This document shows positions 23,209-33,739 of a DNA stretch of 64,000 nt, one piece after another. Both the position numbers and the translations under genes were made by a program. Under the pieces are notes generated by a model that made no database searches, had not been told where the DNA came from, and saw only the letters and a program-made list of their open reading frames with translations. Location: NCBI GenBank assembly GCA_027919835.1, contig JANVFP010000003.1, positions 1,364,001 through 1,428,000 on the forward strand, read 5' to 3'. The first letter of the stretch is position 1. Each line of letters begins with the position of its first letter. The stretch comes from Lentinula raphanica (lineage: Eukaryota > Basidiomycota > Agaricomycetes > Agaricales > Omphalotaceae).

Positions 23209-25642
23209 CCATGGTTTACCTTCCTCCTCCCGGAACCAGTCGAGATCGCCCATCATACTCGGACGCTTATGCCAAAATTTTGAAAGCACATCGAGAATCG
23301 CCTCTCACTTCCGCTTCTTCAGTCATAATGCTTGTCGCACCCGACGTTGACGCCCTCTGTGCCGCACGCATGATGGCCGGGCTGTTCAGACAAGACGACG
23401 TTATCTACCGTATTATGCCAATATCAGGAATTGCAGAGCTAGAGCGAGTGAGAGACGAATTGATGACTTATAACGAGGTGGGTTGTGCCAGCTGCAGTAG
23501 TTTGTTCCATATCTTGAATCTTCGATTTCAGCTCCATACTTTGATTCTCTTCAATATGGGCGGAATCCTCGATCTACCCTCAGCCGAATGGTTCGGTGAA
23601 TTTCGAACAGAAGTGTCCGTCCATATAATCGATTCTGCTCGGCCTCAGAACTTGTCCAGTCTTTTCGGAGGAGGAGAAAATGGAGAGAGGATCATCGTAT
23701 GGGATGATGGTGGAGCTGAGAGACTATTGGAAGAACGGAAAGCTTGGGAGGCTTTGATGGTATGGACACCATGACTGTATACACTTGCCGTGTTGATTTA
23801 CCCCTCGATATCGCAGTACGAGCCGGAGCCTGATTCAGACGACGAGGAGTCAAACTATGATTCTGAGGATGAATACGACGAAGACCTGGATGAGGAGGAA
23901 GAGTTCGAGGAAGGGAGCAGTGAAGGCAGAAAACGACGATCTTTGGGGGATGGAAATCGACGAGGTAAACGGCGACGGACCATGGAAGATGTATGTACCT
24001 GCTCTCTATTTGCGGTAGTGCAGACTCATCATAAATTTGATAGCGTCCTCATCGAATGTCTCGCGAAGAACGCGACGCACATATGGCCCGCCTGGAAAAG
24101 CACTACATGACCGGTACATGGCACGGTCAGAGCGCGTCGGGCACGATATATATCCTCGCCACTTTATTAGAGCGTTCCGACATCAATCTGTTATGGTTCG
24201 CCATCCTAGGTCTTACTTTCCAATACACGACCTCACGTATATCGCGCGACAAATACGACGACTATCAGTCCATTTATTCTGATGAAGTCCTTCGGCTCAG
24301 TCCTCCTCCTCCAGTTGGCGAGCAGAGCATCACCTCCATAAATCCTGATGACCATGGCATACGCACAACAGATGAGCTAAGGTTCATGTTATATCGACAC
24401 TGGACGCTTTACGATGCAATGTTCCATTCGAGCTACATCGCAGGGAAATTAGGAATATGGAAGGAAAGAGGAAGGAAGAAACTGACTGGGTTGTTAGCAA
24501 AAATGGGGTAGGTTCCATGTTAGAGCCAGTTCTATCATAATGAACATAATTCCCTTCAGATTCTCAATACCTCAAACACAGCAGCCATACCCGCATATGG
24601 ACATGGACCTCAAACGATCGCTGGTTCAAAAACTAGACGACATTGCCCCGGAGTATGGCCTCATCGAACTATCATACCCTTCCTTCACGAAGTTCTACGG
24701 TTATCGATCACAGCCGTTATCTGCCGCAGACGCTGTAGAGGGCGTGAGTGCCCTCTTGGACCTCGCAGGAGGGGTGAAGATGGAAGTCGAAGTCGAAGGT
24801 TCTCGGAATGGCGGGGAGTGGTTCGGCGGAGGAAAACTGTGGGAGGTCCATGGGCTTGTAGCGAAGACGAAATGGACAATTGAAGAGGACCGCCACAATA
24901 TTCGTCCAGGCGGCCAGCCCACTACTGTTGCTACAAATGTAGAGAAGGCAGAAGGGGGAGAGGACGATGATCACACTGTCAAAAAAGAAGCGGCTTGGTG
25001 GATACATAATTTCTGGGTGGCCTTTGATGCCCTCGCAGAGTGAGTTTTTTGCCACAAGGGTCTGCCGTTCCGATTTGACGACGTGTAACAGTATTGAGGC
25101 ACTCAGGCATTCTCTAAATCTCTCGATGACCCTTCACCGAGCCATCATTCGACAAGGGACCTCGATCATTGATAAACAAGACATTCGTACGATGCGCAAC
25201 CATCGCGTGGTTGTGCTGACCCAGGGCCCTGACCTGGCTCTGTTCTCACATCCCGGAGTGCTATCACGACTCGCTCTGTGGTTGGTCGATGCTCTGCGAG
25301 ATAAACTGCCCGGAAAAGTCGTCAGCACACGTACGAAACGCAAGAGTTTACCTTTCGTGGTGGCTTGTTTGAATGAGTCTTCGAGCTCATACATCGTTGT
25401 CGGTGTTATGGCTGCTACAGATTTTGGCGACGTCCGAAAGAAGTAGGTGTTTTCCTTGGCTATCTGGACGATGAAAATATTGACTGATAATTTTCAGTGA
25501 GTTTGGTCTCGCCTTTCTGGACGCCAAGGAACGATGCAACGCGCGAACTCGTCATAGTTCGTTTGACACAAGCATACTGGAAATCAACCAGGCTGATTTG
25601 CCAGTGTTCTTAGAGACACTCTGTGAAGGCTCTGGCTATTAA
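23209..25642 (+). CDS. CDC45: CDC45, replicative CMG helicase subunit
   Basis: Cdc45 joins MCM2-7 and GINS to form the eukaryotic replicative helicase. From the start at 23209 the protein reads MVYLPPPGTSRDRPS, then MLVAPDVDALCAARMMAGLF, the inactive DHH-phosphoesterase-like core typical of Cdc45. It continues with LFNMGGILDLPS and a very acidic loop (DSDDEESNYDSEDEYDED) followed by a basic patch (GKRRRTMED). Further exons give GQSASGTIYILATLLERSD, DLKRSLVQKLDDIAPEYGL and LSMTLHRAIIRQGTSIIDK. The last exon ends CEGSGY with TAA at 25640-25642. Six or more short introns. It converges on STN1, with 150 bp between stop codons. Confidence 0.95.
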
Positions 25643-25792
25643 TTAGAAACATCTCTGGAATCATTTATACCATCCCTCGCATCGACATCGCATTTGCTCT
25701 TCAGTTCTCACAATTATTTGTTGTATTCCATGTACTCAAATCACAAAGAGACTATTCATTTGTTTGCACGCTATGTAGAACAAATCTCATGA

Positions 25793-27816
25793 TTATATTC
25801 TGGACGACTGGTGCCGGTGAGCCCATGAATATTGCCATACATTCTTCGTAGCTTGGTACATCAACCCCTTGGATTCTAAGAAGTCGAGGGCCTCTTCCAC
25901 ATGCCATTCCCCCACTTTCCTCCATCGATCATCTCTCCGTAATCGCTGTAGAATACCATCCTTTGTGAATTTAGCAGATTCAGACATATGCCGAGACTTT
26001 GTCCAGGTCTGGACGGATCGCAATATTTCCTCAGCTAGAAGCTCAGCAGTGAGAGCGATGTATGCCTCTTCATCTGCTTGAGGGTCCGATAGATCACAGT
26101 CACCTTCGGTGCCTCGAGAAGATGACGAGGACAACGAAGCATCAGTGACAGTGGTAGAAGAGTGATACTTCCATATCTTTTCGTTCATGCTGAACTTCAA
26201 CCAATCCGAAGCGAGGGAGTATTTCGGACCATCCCATAACACGATGCTTCCTTCTTCAATCAGTTGCAAAATGGCCCAAGTCCATAACCTCTTCATCCGG
26301 GATGATAAAGATTTGTCACTCAAGACTGTCGAAGAATTGGCAGGCTCTTCGACAACTTGAGTCTTGCGTCCCTGTGAGGAACGCGAAGCTTCCCGTGCTT
26401 TCTTTTTGGCTTCTCGATCGCGTCTTTTGGCTTCGGCCTCAACGACCCTCCGGGCCAATTCTGAAAGCTCTGGGACACGACGCAGGTAGGATAGTGTGAA
26501 GCCTCTTCTTGACGGTGGCGTTGAAGAAGTCAATGTCCGATTCGGACGAGGGGTCTCATCCACTGTACATGAAGCACGATATGAACACCGTCGTGGAGTC
26601 TGGTCGTTACGAAGAGGTCGTTTGGTGGGTGTTGAGGGCCCAGCGATACTCGCGCCGTCGTCATCATCCGAAAAGTCGGATTCAGTGTCTAAATCTTCCA
26701 ATAAGGGTCGATTGTCCATATAATGTTTGATGTATATACGGAATGTGTTTCCTGTGAGATCAGCGGTGTGTAAGCGGGATGGATGACGAAGCTTTCTAGA
26801 AGCCTGAGCGATGTGAGCGAGAGCACCCAGTAGAGCACCAAAAGGCTGACCTGGAAATCATCTGCCTTTGTCGGGCTAGAAGTTGAAGATGAGGTAGATA
26901 TCGAAGTGTTGCTCGAGGCTGTAGTCGATATTGAAGTCGAGGACATGACCGAGGTCGCACTCGAAGGTGTTGATACCTTGGATTGTTGTGAGGGTGTGGA
27001 TATCGGGATAGAAAATGGCTCCGATAGAGAGTACTTCAGCTCATGTAAATCCAGCACAGTTTGCCAATGACGAAGTTGGTCATTCACTGACTGGCAGCGC
27101 ACTGTAGAGAGCCCCTTAGTAATGATGGGACAAATAGAGATCTGCTATATTGGCACACCAATTTCTTGAACTTGGATCTGCCTACGAGTGTCTTTCGGTT
27201 CTTGGATATGTTCTTCCGTTGTCTCTTTGCTTTCGAATTCATGGATCCGACCGATGATTTCGACTGTGTTCCCAACCCATGCAACTGGTTTTGGAAGCAC
27301 TGGGTCAGGTGTAACAGATTGCTCTTTCTTATTCCCTCCTATACGAGTAGTTGGTAGTGGGGAAGCACACTTCTGCACACATTCAATAACGGAAGTTCCG
27401 TCATCCACTAAAGGTATTGAGTATTAGAGCCCCTACAAGTCATAATTCGCTCGCTGCTCACCCAGATAAGATATTCGCTTTTCATAAGTCTGAATGCCAA
27501 CGACGACTCCGACAATCTTGACTGTCCTACATGGCACTCGTTTGAGCCACCAAAATTCCTCTCCTGAATAAACTCATAAGAAATGAGAGCCAAATGCTGT
27601 CGTAAGAGTAGCCCGACCTTTGTCTTTGTGGCGTTTCATGACACGAACATCACAGATAAAACAAGGTGCAATTGCGCTGGAGGTGAAAACCCATTTGTAG
27701 ATCTCTGCGGTCGAAGGAAGAAGTTGATTTGCGTCGCTGAGTCTTCTTTTCTTTTTTGGTGTCAGGAATACAGAGCCAGTGGTCGCGCGAGTCTCAAGCA
27801 CAGAAACGATGCTCAT
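25793..27816 (-). CDS. STN1: STN1, CST telomere-capping complex subunit
   Basis: Stn1 acts with Ten1 and Cdc13/CTC1 in telomere capping and lagging-strand fill-in. The start at 27816 gives MSIVSVLETRATT, then EIYKWVFTSSAIAPCFICDV. The OB-fold core follows as VKIVGVVVGIQTYEKRISYL joined to VDDGTSVIECVQKC, then WVGNTVEIIGRI, and QVQEIVRCQSVNDQLRHW across an intron. Later exons read PSRLHTADLTGNTFRIYIKH, MDNRPLLEDLDTESDFSDD and a Ser-rich linker. The C-terminal region (KDGILQRLRRDDRWRKVGEW, EEALDFLESKGLMYQ) looks like the winged-helix part of the family. The stop is at 25793-25795. A Ser/Thr tract near 26880-26990 is low complexity. Confidence 0.9.
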
Positions 27817-28097
27817 CGTCGTTTGAAGGTGGAAGAAGCGGATGAGATCGCACGCGGCGATGAGTGTTGTTGCCAGTTGGTTGCGTGACCGCGTGACTTG
27901 TGCAATTATACTACATGACTCACTGGTGAGTCACTCATGGGCTGTTTCCCATAACCCGCGTTTCACGAGTAGCAATGGCATAGACGTAGGCAGAATCTGT
28001 GAGGGCCAGCTCAAGTTTCAGTTCAATATCATAGCGAAGAAACTTGATAGGTATTGATGACAATCCAGGGCAAGTTTGCTGAGATGCATTAGATGTG

Positions 28098-29885
28098 TTA
28101 ATTGTTACTGAAAAGACTACTGAAGAAACTCCTTTCCTGTATATCTCTGCTTTTACCTCGGATAGCCCAGATGCCCCAATTGGTCTTAACCATGATCCGA
28201 GGGTCAAAATCTGCCACCTCCCACTTTTCACTACCAAAAGGATTCGGCCCTGGGGTGACGACCCATTCAAATTCACCTGCAACTCCAGGCGCTGTAGCTA
28301 ACGACCGGACATCTCGTTCAACATCAGCAGGAGAGAAGCCGGTGACGAAGATTGGACATTTGGAAGCAAGCAACATAGGTAAGACGGGACCCCATTCTGT
28401 CGGCGATGAGATTTGTAGAACGGGCTGGCCTGCTTCATCTTTGTATGTAGGAGAAGGAAACCCGAACCCTGGGGCGAAGAAGAAGAAAACGTCACTGTAT
28501 GGATCTAGGGTTTCTTCGAACAGTGGGTGAACATCGGCATAATTGTCAACCTGGAGACCCGACAGTGACATCTGATACGAATAGGGAGTAGTGTAGGAAG
28601 GAACACCATAACGAGTCAAGGAGGACCGTGTCCATTTGAGTGCAGGAATCGCAGCAGGAGTTTGGGGAGTGTACACGTTCGGTGTGTATAGAGGCTTCTT
28701 TTCCTCTATCTGCGTACTTTCAGTATCTGGAATCTCCTTGGAAGACGTTGGATCTCCTTCCGGTGTCTTCTCTGCAGTCGTATTAGAAGCAGGGTTTTCG
28801 GGCTCAGAGGCATTGGGCGCGGAGTTCTGAGTGGAGGGACGTAGAGGAGTTTTTGTTTCACGTGGTAAAGCGACCTGAGGGCCAATGAAAAAAAGATGGA
28901 AGTTTGCAGCAGGGAAGAGGAACCCGAGCTGTTCCCATACATGAGGTGGTAAGGATGACTCTCCGCGGGCACCAAGAATGAATATTCGAACTTGAGGTTT
29001 TCCCACTGATGCTTCATGCGTCTCTGGTGCCCCAGGTTCTGTGTGAAGGGTAGACCGAATCGCTAAAATAACCATGTCATTCTCAAGTTGGCGATTAATA
29101 TAGGATTGAATACGCACCTGCCATTGAACGACTTCCTTCAGGGGTCAGTCGCTGGTTGTTGAGCATAAGTGAGCTATGTTGATGCAACACACTCCCGATG
29201 GTCATAGGGTAAGTGAGCAGTTTGCTAGCGTGTCGTCTTGAACGTTCGCTGTCCATGGAGTTAAACCCACGCGTGTACCAGAAAACGTCCCAATTGGCGA
29301 ATGAGATAGTCTCTTCATATCCTTGTGGACCTATCATTACGCGTCAATGGTATGATCAAGAACTTCAATAAAACATGGTATCGTACCTGGCAGTTCGAAC
29401 TCAGGCATTCGTCTACCACTCCGCAGATCATGCTCATCCTCGTTCGCTTCTCTTAGCCTTGAGCAGTATTTCTCATGCTCCTTATCCGCTTTCCAATGTT
29501 CTTCTGAGCAATGTGTAGGCCATCCACAGTCCGGGCATTCGAAACTCACATTCTTGACCTCGGGCTTTCCATGATTGTGTTCATGTGCATGGCTACTGCC
29601 AGAAGCGCATACCGGGCAAGGTGCCATAGATGATATTGTTTGACCTTTTGCACGAACCTCCGGGAAGGGTGATTTTGAGAACGGATGGAAAAGATCATCT
29701 TCGGAAAGTAAAGGAATAGGCTCTGGAGGTTCTTTTATGTCTTCTGTTTTTTTCTTCCTGAAGATATCAAGGAAGGTGCGCCTTTGGACTATGCGAGAGG
29801 CAACATGGAGATGAAGCGGTCGGCTGCGGAGGCAACCTAGATATCGAATACTTGCTGTCCTCTGGCAGACCAAAGAAAGGGCCAT
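28098..29885 (-). CDS. MSS51: MSS51, mitochondrial COX1 translation activator
   Basis: In yeast Mss51 couples COX1 mRNA translation to cytochrome oxidase assembly. The start at 29885 gives MALSLVCQRTASIRYLGCLR, a basic presequence. A zinc-binding segment follows: CPVCASG, a His-rich loop, CPDCGWPTHCSEEHW and EKYC. Next exons read YEETISFANWDVFWYTRGF and LTYPMTIGSVLHQHSSLM. The last exon has VRIFILGARGESSLPPHVWE, NFHLFFIGPQ, ADVHPLFEETLDPYSDVFFF and APGFGFPSP, ending SLFSNN at 28098. A linker of about 60 residues rich in Pro, Ser and Thr interrupts the C-terminal domain, which looks like a lineage insertion. Confidence 0.93.
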
Positions 29886-30207
29886 AAGCTCCCCGCCCGA
29901 ATTCGTTTCGTTGACAAGAAAACTAAGCGCTCTAGATCCCGGCCCGTCAACTTCCGAGAGCTAGGGCACTCCCGGGAAACACGGACATTCGCGGACTTGA
30001 ACTTCACGCACAGTGTCTCCAGAAAATAGAGAAAGTTGCGACTCGCAGTTGGAAACGGAAGACTGTTAAGTATGTATACAACGGTCCTATAAATTTGTAC
30101 AAGAAATTCCTTCAGATAAAACATCATCCCTACTACACGCATTCGTATCCAAGTAGTCCGTTGAGGTCATTATCATTCAATCAGAGGCTGTCGCTACTGG
30201 ATATTGG

Positions 30208-30502
30208 CTAAGAACAAGGATAAGTCAGATCACGGTCATGGTCAAAAACTTCATGTACGAACGTCCAGACAGTCGTTTCCGTGACAAAGGTCATATAAGG
30301 AGGAGAAGGCAACAAGGAGGGAACAATCCTCGTTGCAGTAAGCGTCAAGGTCCCAGGTGCTGTTGTCGATTGGCCTGCGATCTACGAACCGGCGTTGTTC
30401 AGATTAGCTAGAGTGACTGGCGATTAACAAGCTTACCGCTGCACTGTTGACCGCAGTTGTCAAGAGAGACGCAAGGGTCGCGAGAGCCAGATAAGCTTTC
30501 AT
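30208..30502 (-). CDS. Small secreted protein, 79 residues
   Basis: Two exons give one short protein. Exon 1 encodes MKAYLALATLASLLTTAVNS, a textbook signal peptide ending in AA. A GT-AG intron follows (GTAAGC...CGTAG, about 55 nt). Exon 2 begins IAGQSTTAPGTLTLTATRIV and ends DHDRDLTYPCS at the TAG 30208-30210. The mature part is Thr-rich, about 57 residues, with a single Cys next to the C-terminus, so it cannot form internal disulfides. Both exons stay in one frame across the intron. I do not recognise a family, and the function is unknown. Confidence 0.65.
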
Positions 30503-31440
30503 CTTGGTTGATCACCAGTATTTACTGAAAGGTATGTGGCTAAGGTCAGAGGGGGGCACGAGCTAACAGTCGAATTCTACTTTCCTCTTTATATATTCGT
30601 GCCGCTCTTGGGTATACCCCGGAGCTTTGAGCTTGCTCATGGGCTATGCATGAGTGCATGATCAAAATGGAAGCCGATGTAACGCAGATATGGCTCAATG
30701 GCAAAGCCATGAGCCTCATCGGGAGAAAGCAAAGAATCAATGCTACGGTGGAAATCAAATGGTTTGAATCACGAATGAAATGCATGAAAACATGCACCGT
30801 TATGACGCCTTCCTTATTTTTTTTCTATAGGAATCCATTTGTGCTGCATGTAAGCATGACATACTTTGACGACGACCGGTCTTTTTTAGGCTGAGTTAGC
30901 TCTATGCTGACCAGAGCATTTATTGCGCAGCTTGATAAGCCTTATTTAGTCGGTACCAATGGCCTATGCTGGGCTATGCGATAGAAATCTTGCGTAGGAG
31001 GGTAGAGGGTCTTGAGGTGAATTGAGTTAGTAAGGACGAGCGATCCAGCATCTCTGCAAAGCGATTGCATCAATGTGATGGTCCGGATAGATCATAGCGT
31101 ATATGAAGAAGAGTAATTCCGCAGGTAATGAACGAGTTGATTTACATACATACCAGAGAAGTTCCTTTTGCGGTATGTATTCCTGAACAGCGAACGCGGG
31201 AAGATAAACAATCCTAAGGTGAATGAAGATGCTTGCCACCGTGATATGTCGGAGACCTCAGTGGCTTCTTCATGAACAGAGGTCAGATCGAACTTCATGC
31301 GATATCATCACAGTAGATCATAGTCCATTGGTTTCTAGAAGAAACAGTTAAGTACGTGAATGCGACATTCGGTCGATGATTGTACGAGGATTGTGCGAGA
31401 GTTTATATCCATTTAGGCTTAGGTTGAAGGAGATCAAGCC
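30503..31440. other. Intergenic region with no supported gene
   Basis: About 0.9 kb between the small secreted protein and the PMU1-like gene. A minus-strand frame at 31092-31298 (MKFDLTSVHEEATEVS) has coding-like composition but no partner exons or motif. AT-rich stretches are present, and no repeat was recognised. Confidence 0.35.
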
Positions 31441-32739
31441 TTAGGACTGCACGAACTGCGCAGTCGATTTAACCACCACGGGCAAAACACCTAAGAATTA
31501 AGGACTTGTCAGATAGTAGTAACAAGACGTAATGGACAAAACGCAGACCTCCCGTAGGAAGAGCATAACGCTTTCGACCCAGCACGGATAAAAAGCCATT
31601 AATTATCCCTCCATGTGCAGTGATGGATATGACTAGAAAGCAAGATTCAAGCTATGTTGTAGCCTTACTCGGAGTTCAATCGACAACACTCACCCTCATG
31701 GTTGTCGGTATCGAATATCATATCGAGCACGCTTTTCGCACGAATTGCAGCATGAGTATGTGATTCTCTGTCGTTAGCTGTCCAGATTTCATCCTCTTCG
31801 GTAAATCCTTTCTCGAACACGAATTCTCGAAAATTCGTAGAGATCCAGGTCCGGGTGTGTCGTTTATCGCAAGTGTGTTCCCCATATTCCTCGCGACAGT
31901 TCTGGGGCATGATTGAGAATCCAGAACGCAAAAGTCATCATTAGGAATATTTGAACAGACCTCGAGGATGACCGCAGGATGTTCAGCTCCGCTAGGTACT
32001 CCGTCAAAGGTAATGAGGCAGGTTTTCATCGCGCGCGTCAGGGGACTGCAATAACGCGAAGAAGGAACGGAAAGCCCATGTTTCGCTTCGCTCTTCCACG
32101 CTGTATTGACAAGCTGGGCCTGTTCCTCTCCAAGTGATGTAAGTTCGGGATCAGCTAGACGTGAGCAGTCAGTATACACGCAGATTTTCAGAAAACAACA
32201 GTGACACAGACGACCCCAGATTATTTCACCATCACCATCGAGTTTGGACCAATATCTATACCATATGTCATCAAATTGGAAACCTCGGAGGCGAGCACTG
32301 TGTGCACTTACTCATCCCATGCTAGAGTGCCATATTTTGCTTCCCCTACGTTATCTGAGCTTCATGATATCTTCAGGTAAGACCAATGTAGCCAAAGACA
32401 AAGACGAACGGAATCCTTCGCCGTGTCTACCAAGAATGAAGACTTTGTAGGATGTCTGATCATCTGCCTCTTCATTCATGCGTCCAACCTTTTGCCACAA
32501 AACCCTCCATCTCTCGTCAGAGTTGTCTATCAAACCAAAGCGAGGGGGGACCTAAACGTTTCCGTTGCCTTCAAATGAAGCTACGAGACGCATCACACTT
32601 ACCGCTCCGATAGAAGCTGGATCAGCGTCCGGTTGATCTTGTAAGAAAAATCCCGGCACGTCCTAGACAATATTCAGAGTGAGAACTGAAAGACGCGTGT
32701 TGGACGTGAATGATTTACACTGTAAGATCTGACCGACAT
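31441..32739 (-). CDS. Histidine phosphatase of the PMU1-like phosphoglycerate mutase family
   Basis: Exon 1 starts MSVRSYS at 32739. Later exons give DVPGFFLQDQPDADPASIG, PPRFGLIDNSDERW and YKVFILGRHGEG, the RHG phospho-acceptor motif. After that come LTSLGEEQAQLVNTAW, SSRYCSPLTRAMKTCLITF, the RRxH-like part in EYGEHTCDKRHTRTWI, and SITAHGGIINGFLSVLGRKR with the second catalytic His. The final exon ends VVVKSTAQFVQS at TAA 31441-31443. Layout matches yeast Pmu1 and relatives; the natural substrate is unknown. Seven or so short introns. It diverges from HIS3 with 89 bp between start codons. Confidence 0.88.
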
Positions 32740-32828
32740 GAGCGTAGTAAACGAGATAAAATCGTGAACGTTGCTGACGGACCGGCGGCGTGGAAAGTAA
32801 TTCATTTCTCTCTTCTTTCTTGACCATC

Positions 32829-33648
32829 ATGTCTGCACCTCGAACAGCCTCTGTTTCACGGAAAACCAAAGAAACCAGCATCGAAGTCTCATTGAATCTG
32901 GATTGTGTACCAGGTTCTGGAGTAGCGCAAGAGATCAATGTATCCACCGGAATCGGCTTCCTCGATCACGTACTGTGTCCTCTTGGGAGAAAATCCCCTC
33001 AATTGACCAATTTTGAAGATGTATACTGCATTGGCAAAACACGGAGGGATGTCTCTTACGATGAAATGTGAAGGGGATCTTTGGATTGACGATCACCACA
33101 CTGCAGATGAGTCGGATCAGCAGAAATGTCTTCGGTGAAGGAAACCAATGATATCGGGTGTATATACAGGACAGTGCAATCGCTCTTGGGACAGCATTCA
33201 AACAAGCATTAGGTGAAGTCAAAGGCATCAGGCGCTATGGAACAGGGTTCGCGCCATTGGACGAGGTAAGTGATAATTCAAACTAAACCTTCAAAATTGA
33301 CATTCCCCTGTATGCAGGCTTTATCTCGTGCAGTCATTGATATCTGCTCAAGACCGTACTGTGTCACAGAACTAGGCCTCAAGAGAGAAAAAATAGGAGA
33401 TCTTTCAACCGAAATGATTCCTCATATATTCTATTCTTTCGCGATTGCCTCGGGATGCACGTTACATGTGGACGTGCTCCGAGGCGAAAACGATCATCAT
33501 CGGTGAGTTCCCAGGTCGTCTCTTTTAACTTGGTCCCAATGTACGCTGCAGTTCAGAATCAGCCTTCAAAGCCCTCGCTCTCGCAATCAGACAAGCAATT
33601 GAGAGAACCGGAGGGGATGATGTCCCTAGTACCAAGGGTGTTCTCTAG
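32829..33648 (+). CDS. HIS3: Imidazoleglycerol-phosphate dehydratase (histidine biosynthesis)
   Basis: Catalyses the sixth step of histidine synthesis. The start at 32829 gives [20 protein letters not shown]. Exon joins produce [20 protein letters not shown], then [12 protein letters not shown], with metal-binding His in both the FLDH and DDHHTAD motifs. Next are [51 protein letters not shown] and [17 protein letters not shown], and the end [10 protein letters not shown] at TAG 33646-33648. The first intron starts right after the FLDH codons (GTACTG...GAAG). Length and motifs fit the family, with no missing catalytic residues. It converges on the M13 peptidase gene, with 91 bp between the stops. 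Confidence 0.96.
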
Positions 33649-33739
33649 ACCTCCGACTAATGGAGGATATACTCCGACGACCAGAACCATGTCATAAATA
33701 TTCAATCATTTAATACAGCTAGTTCAGAAATGACAGCCA

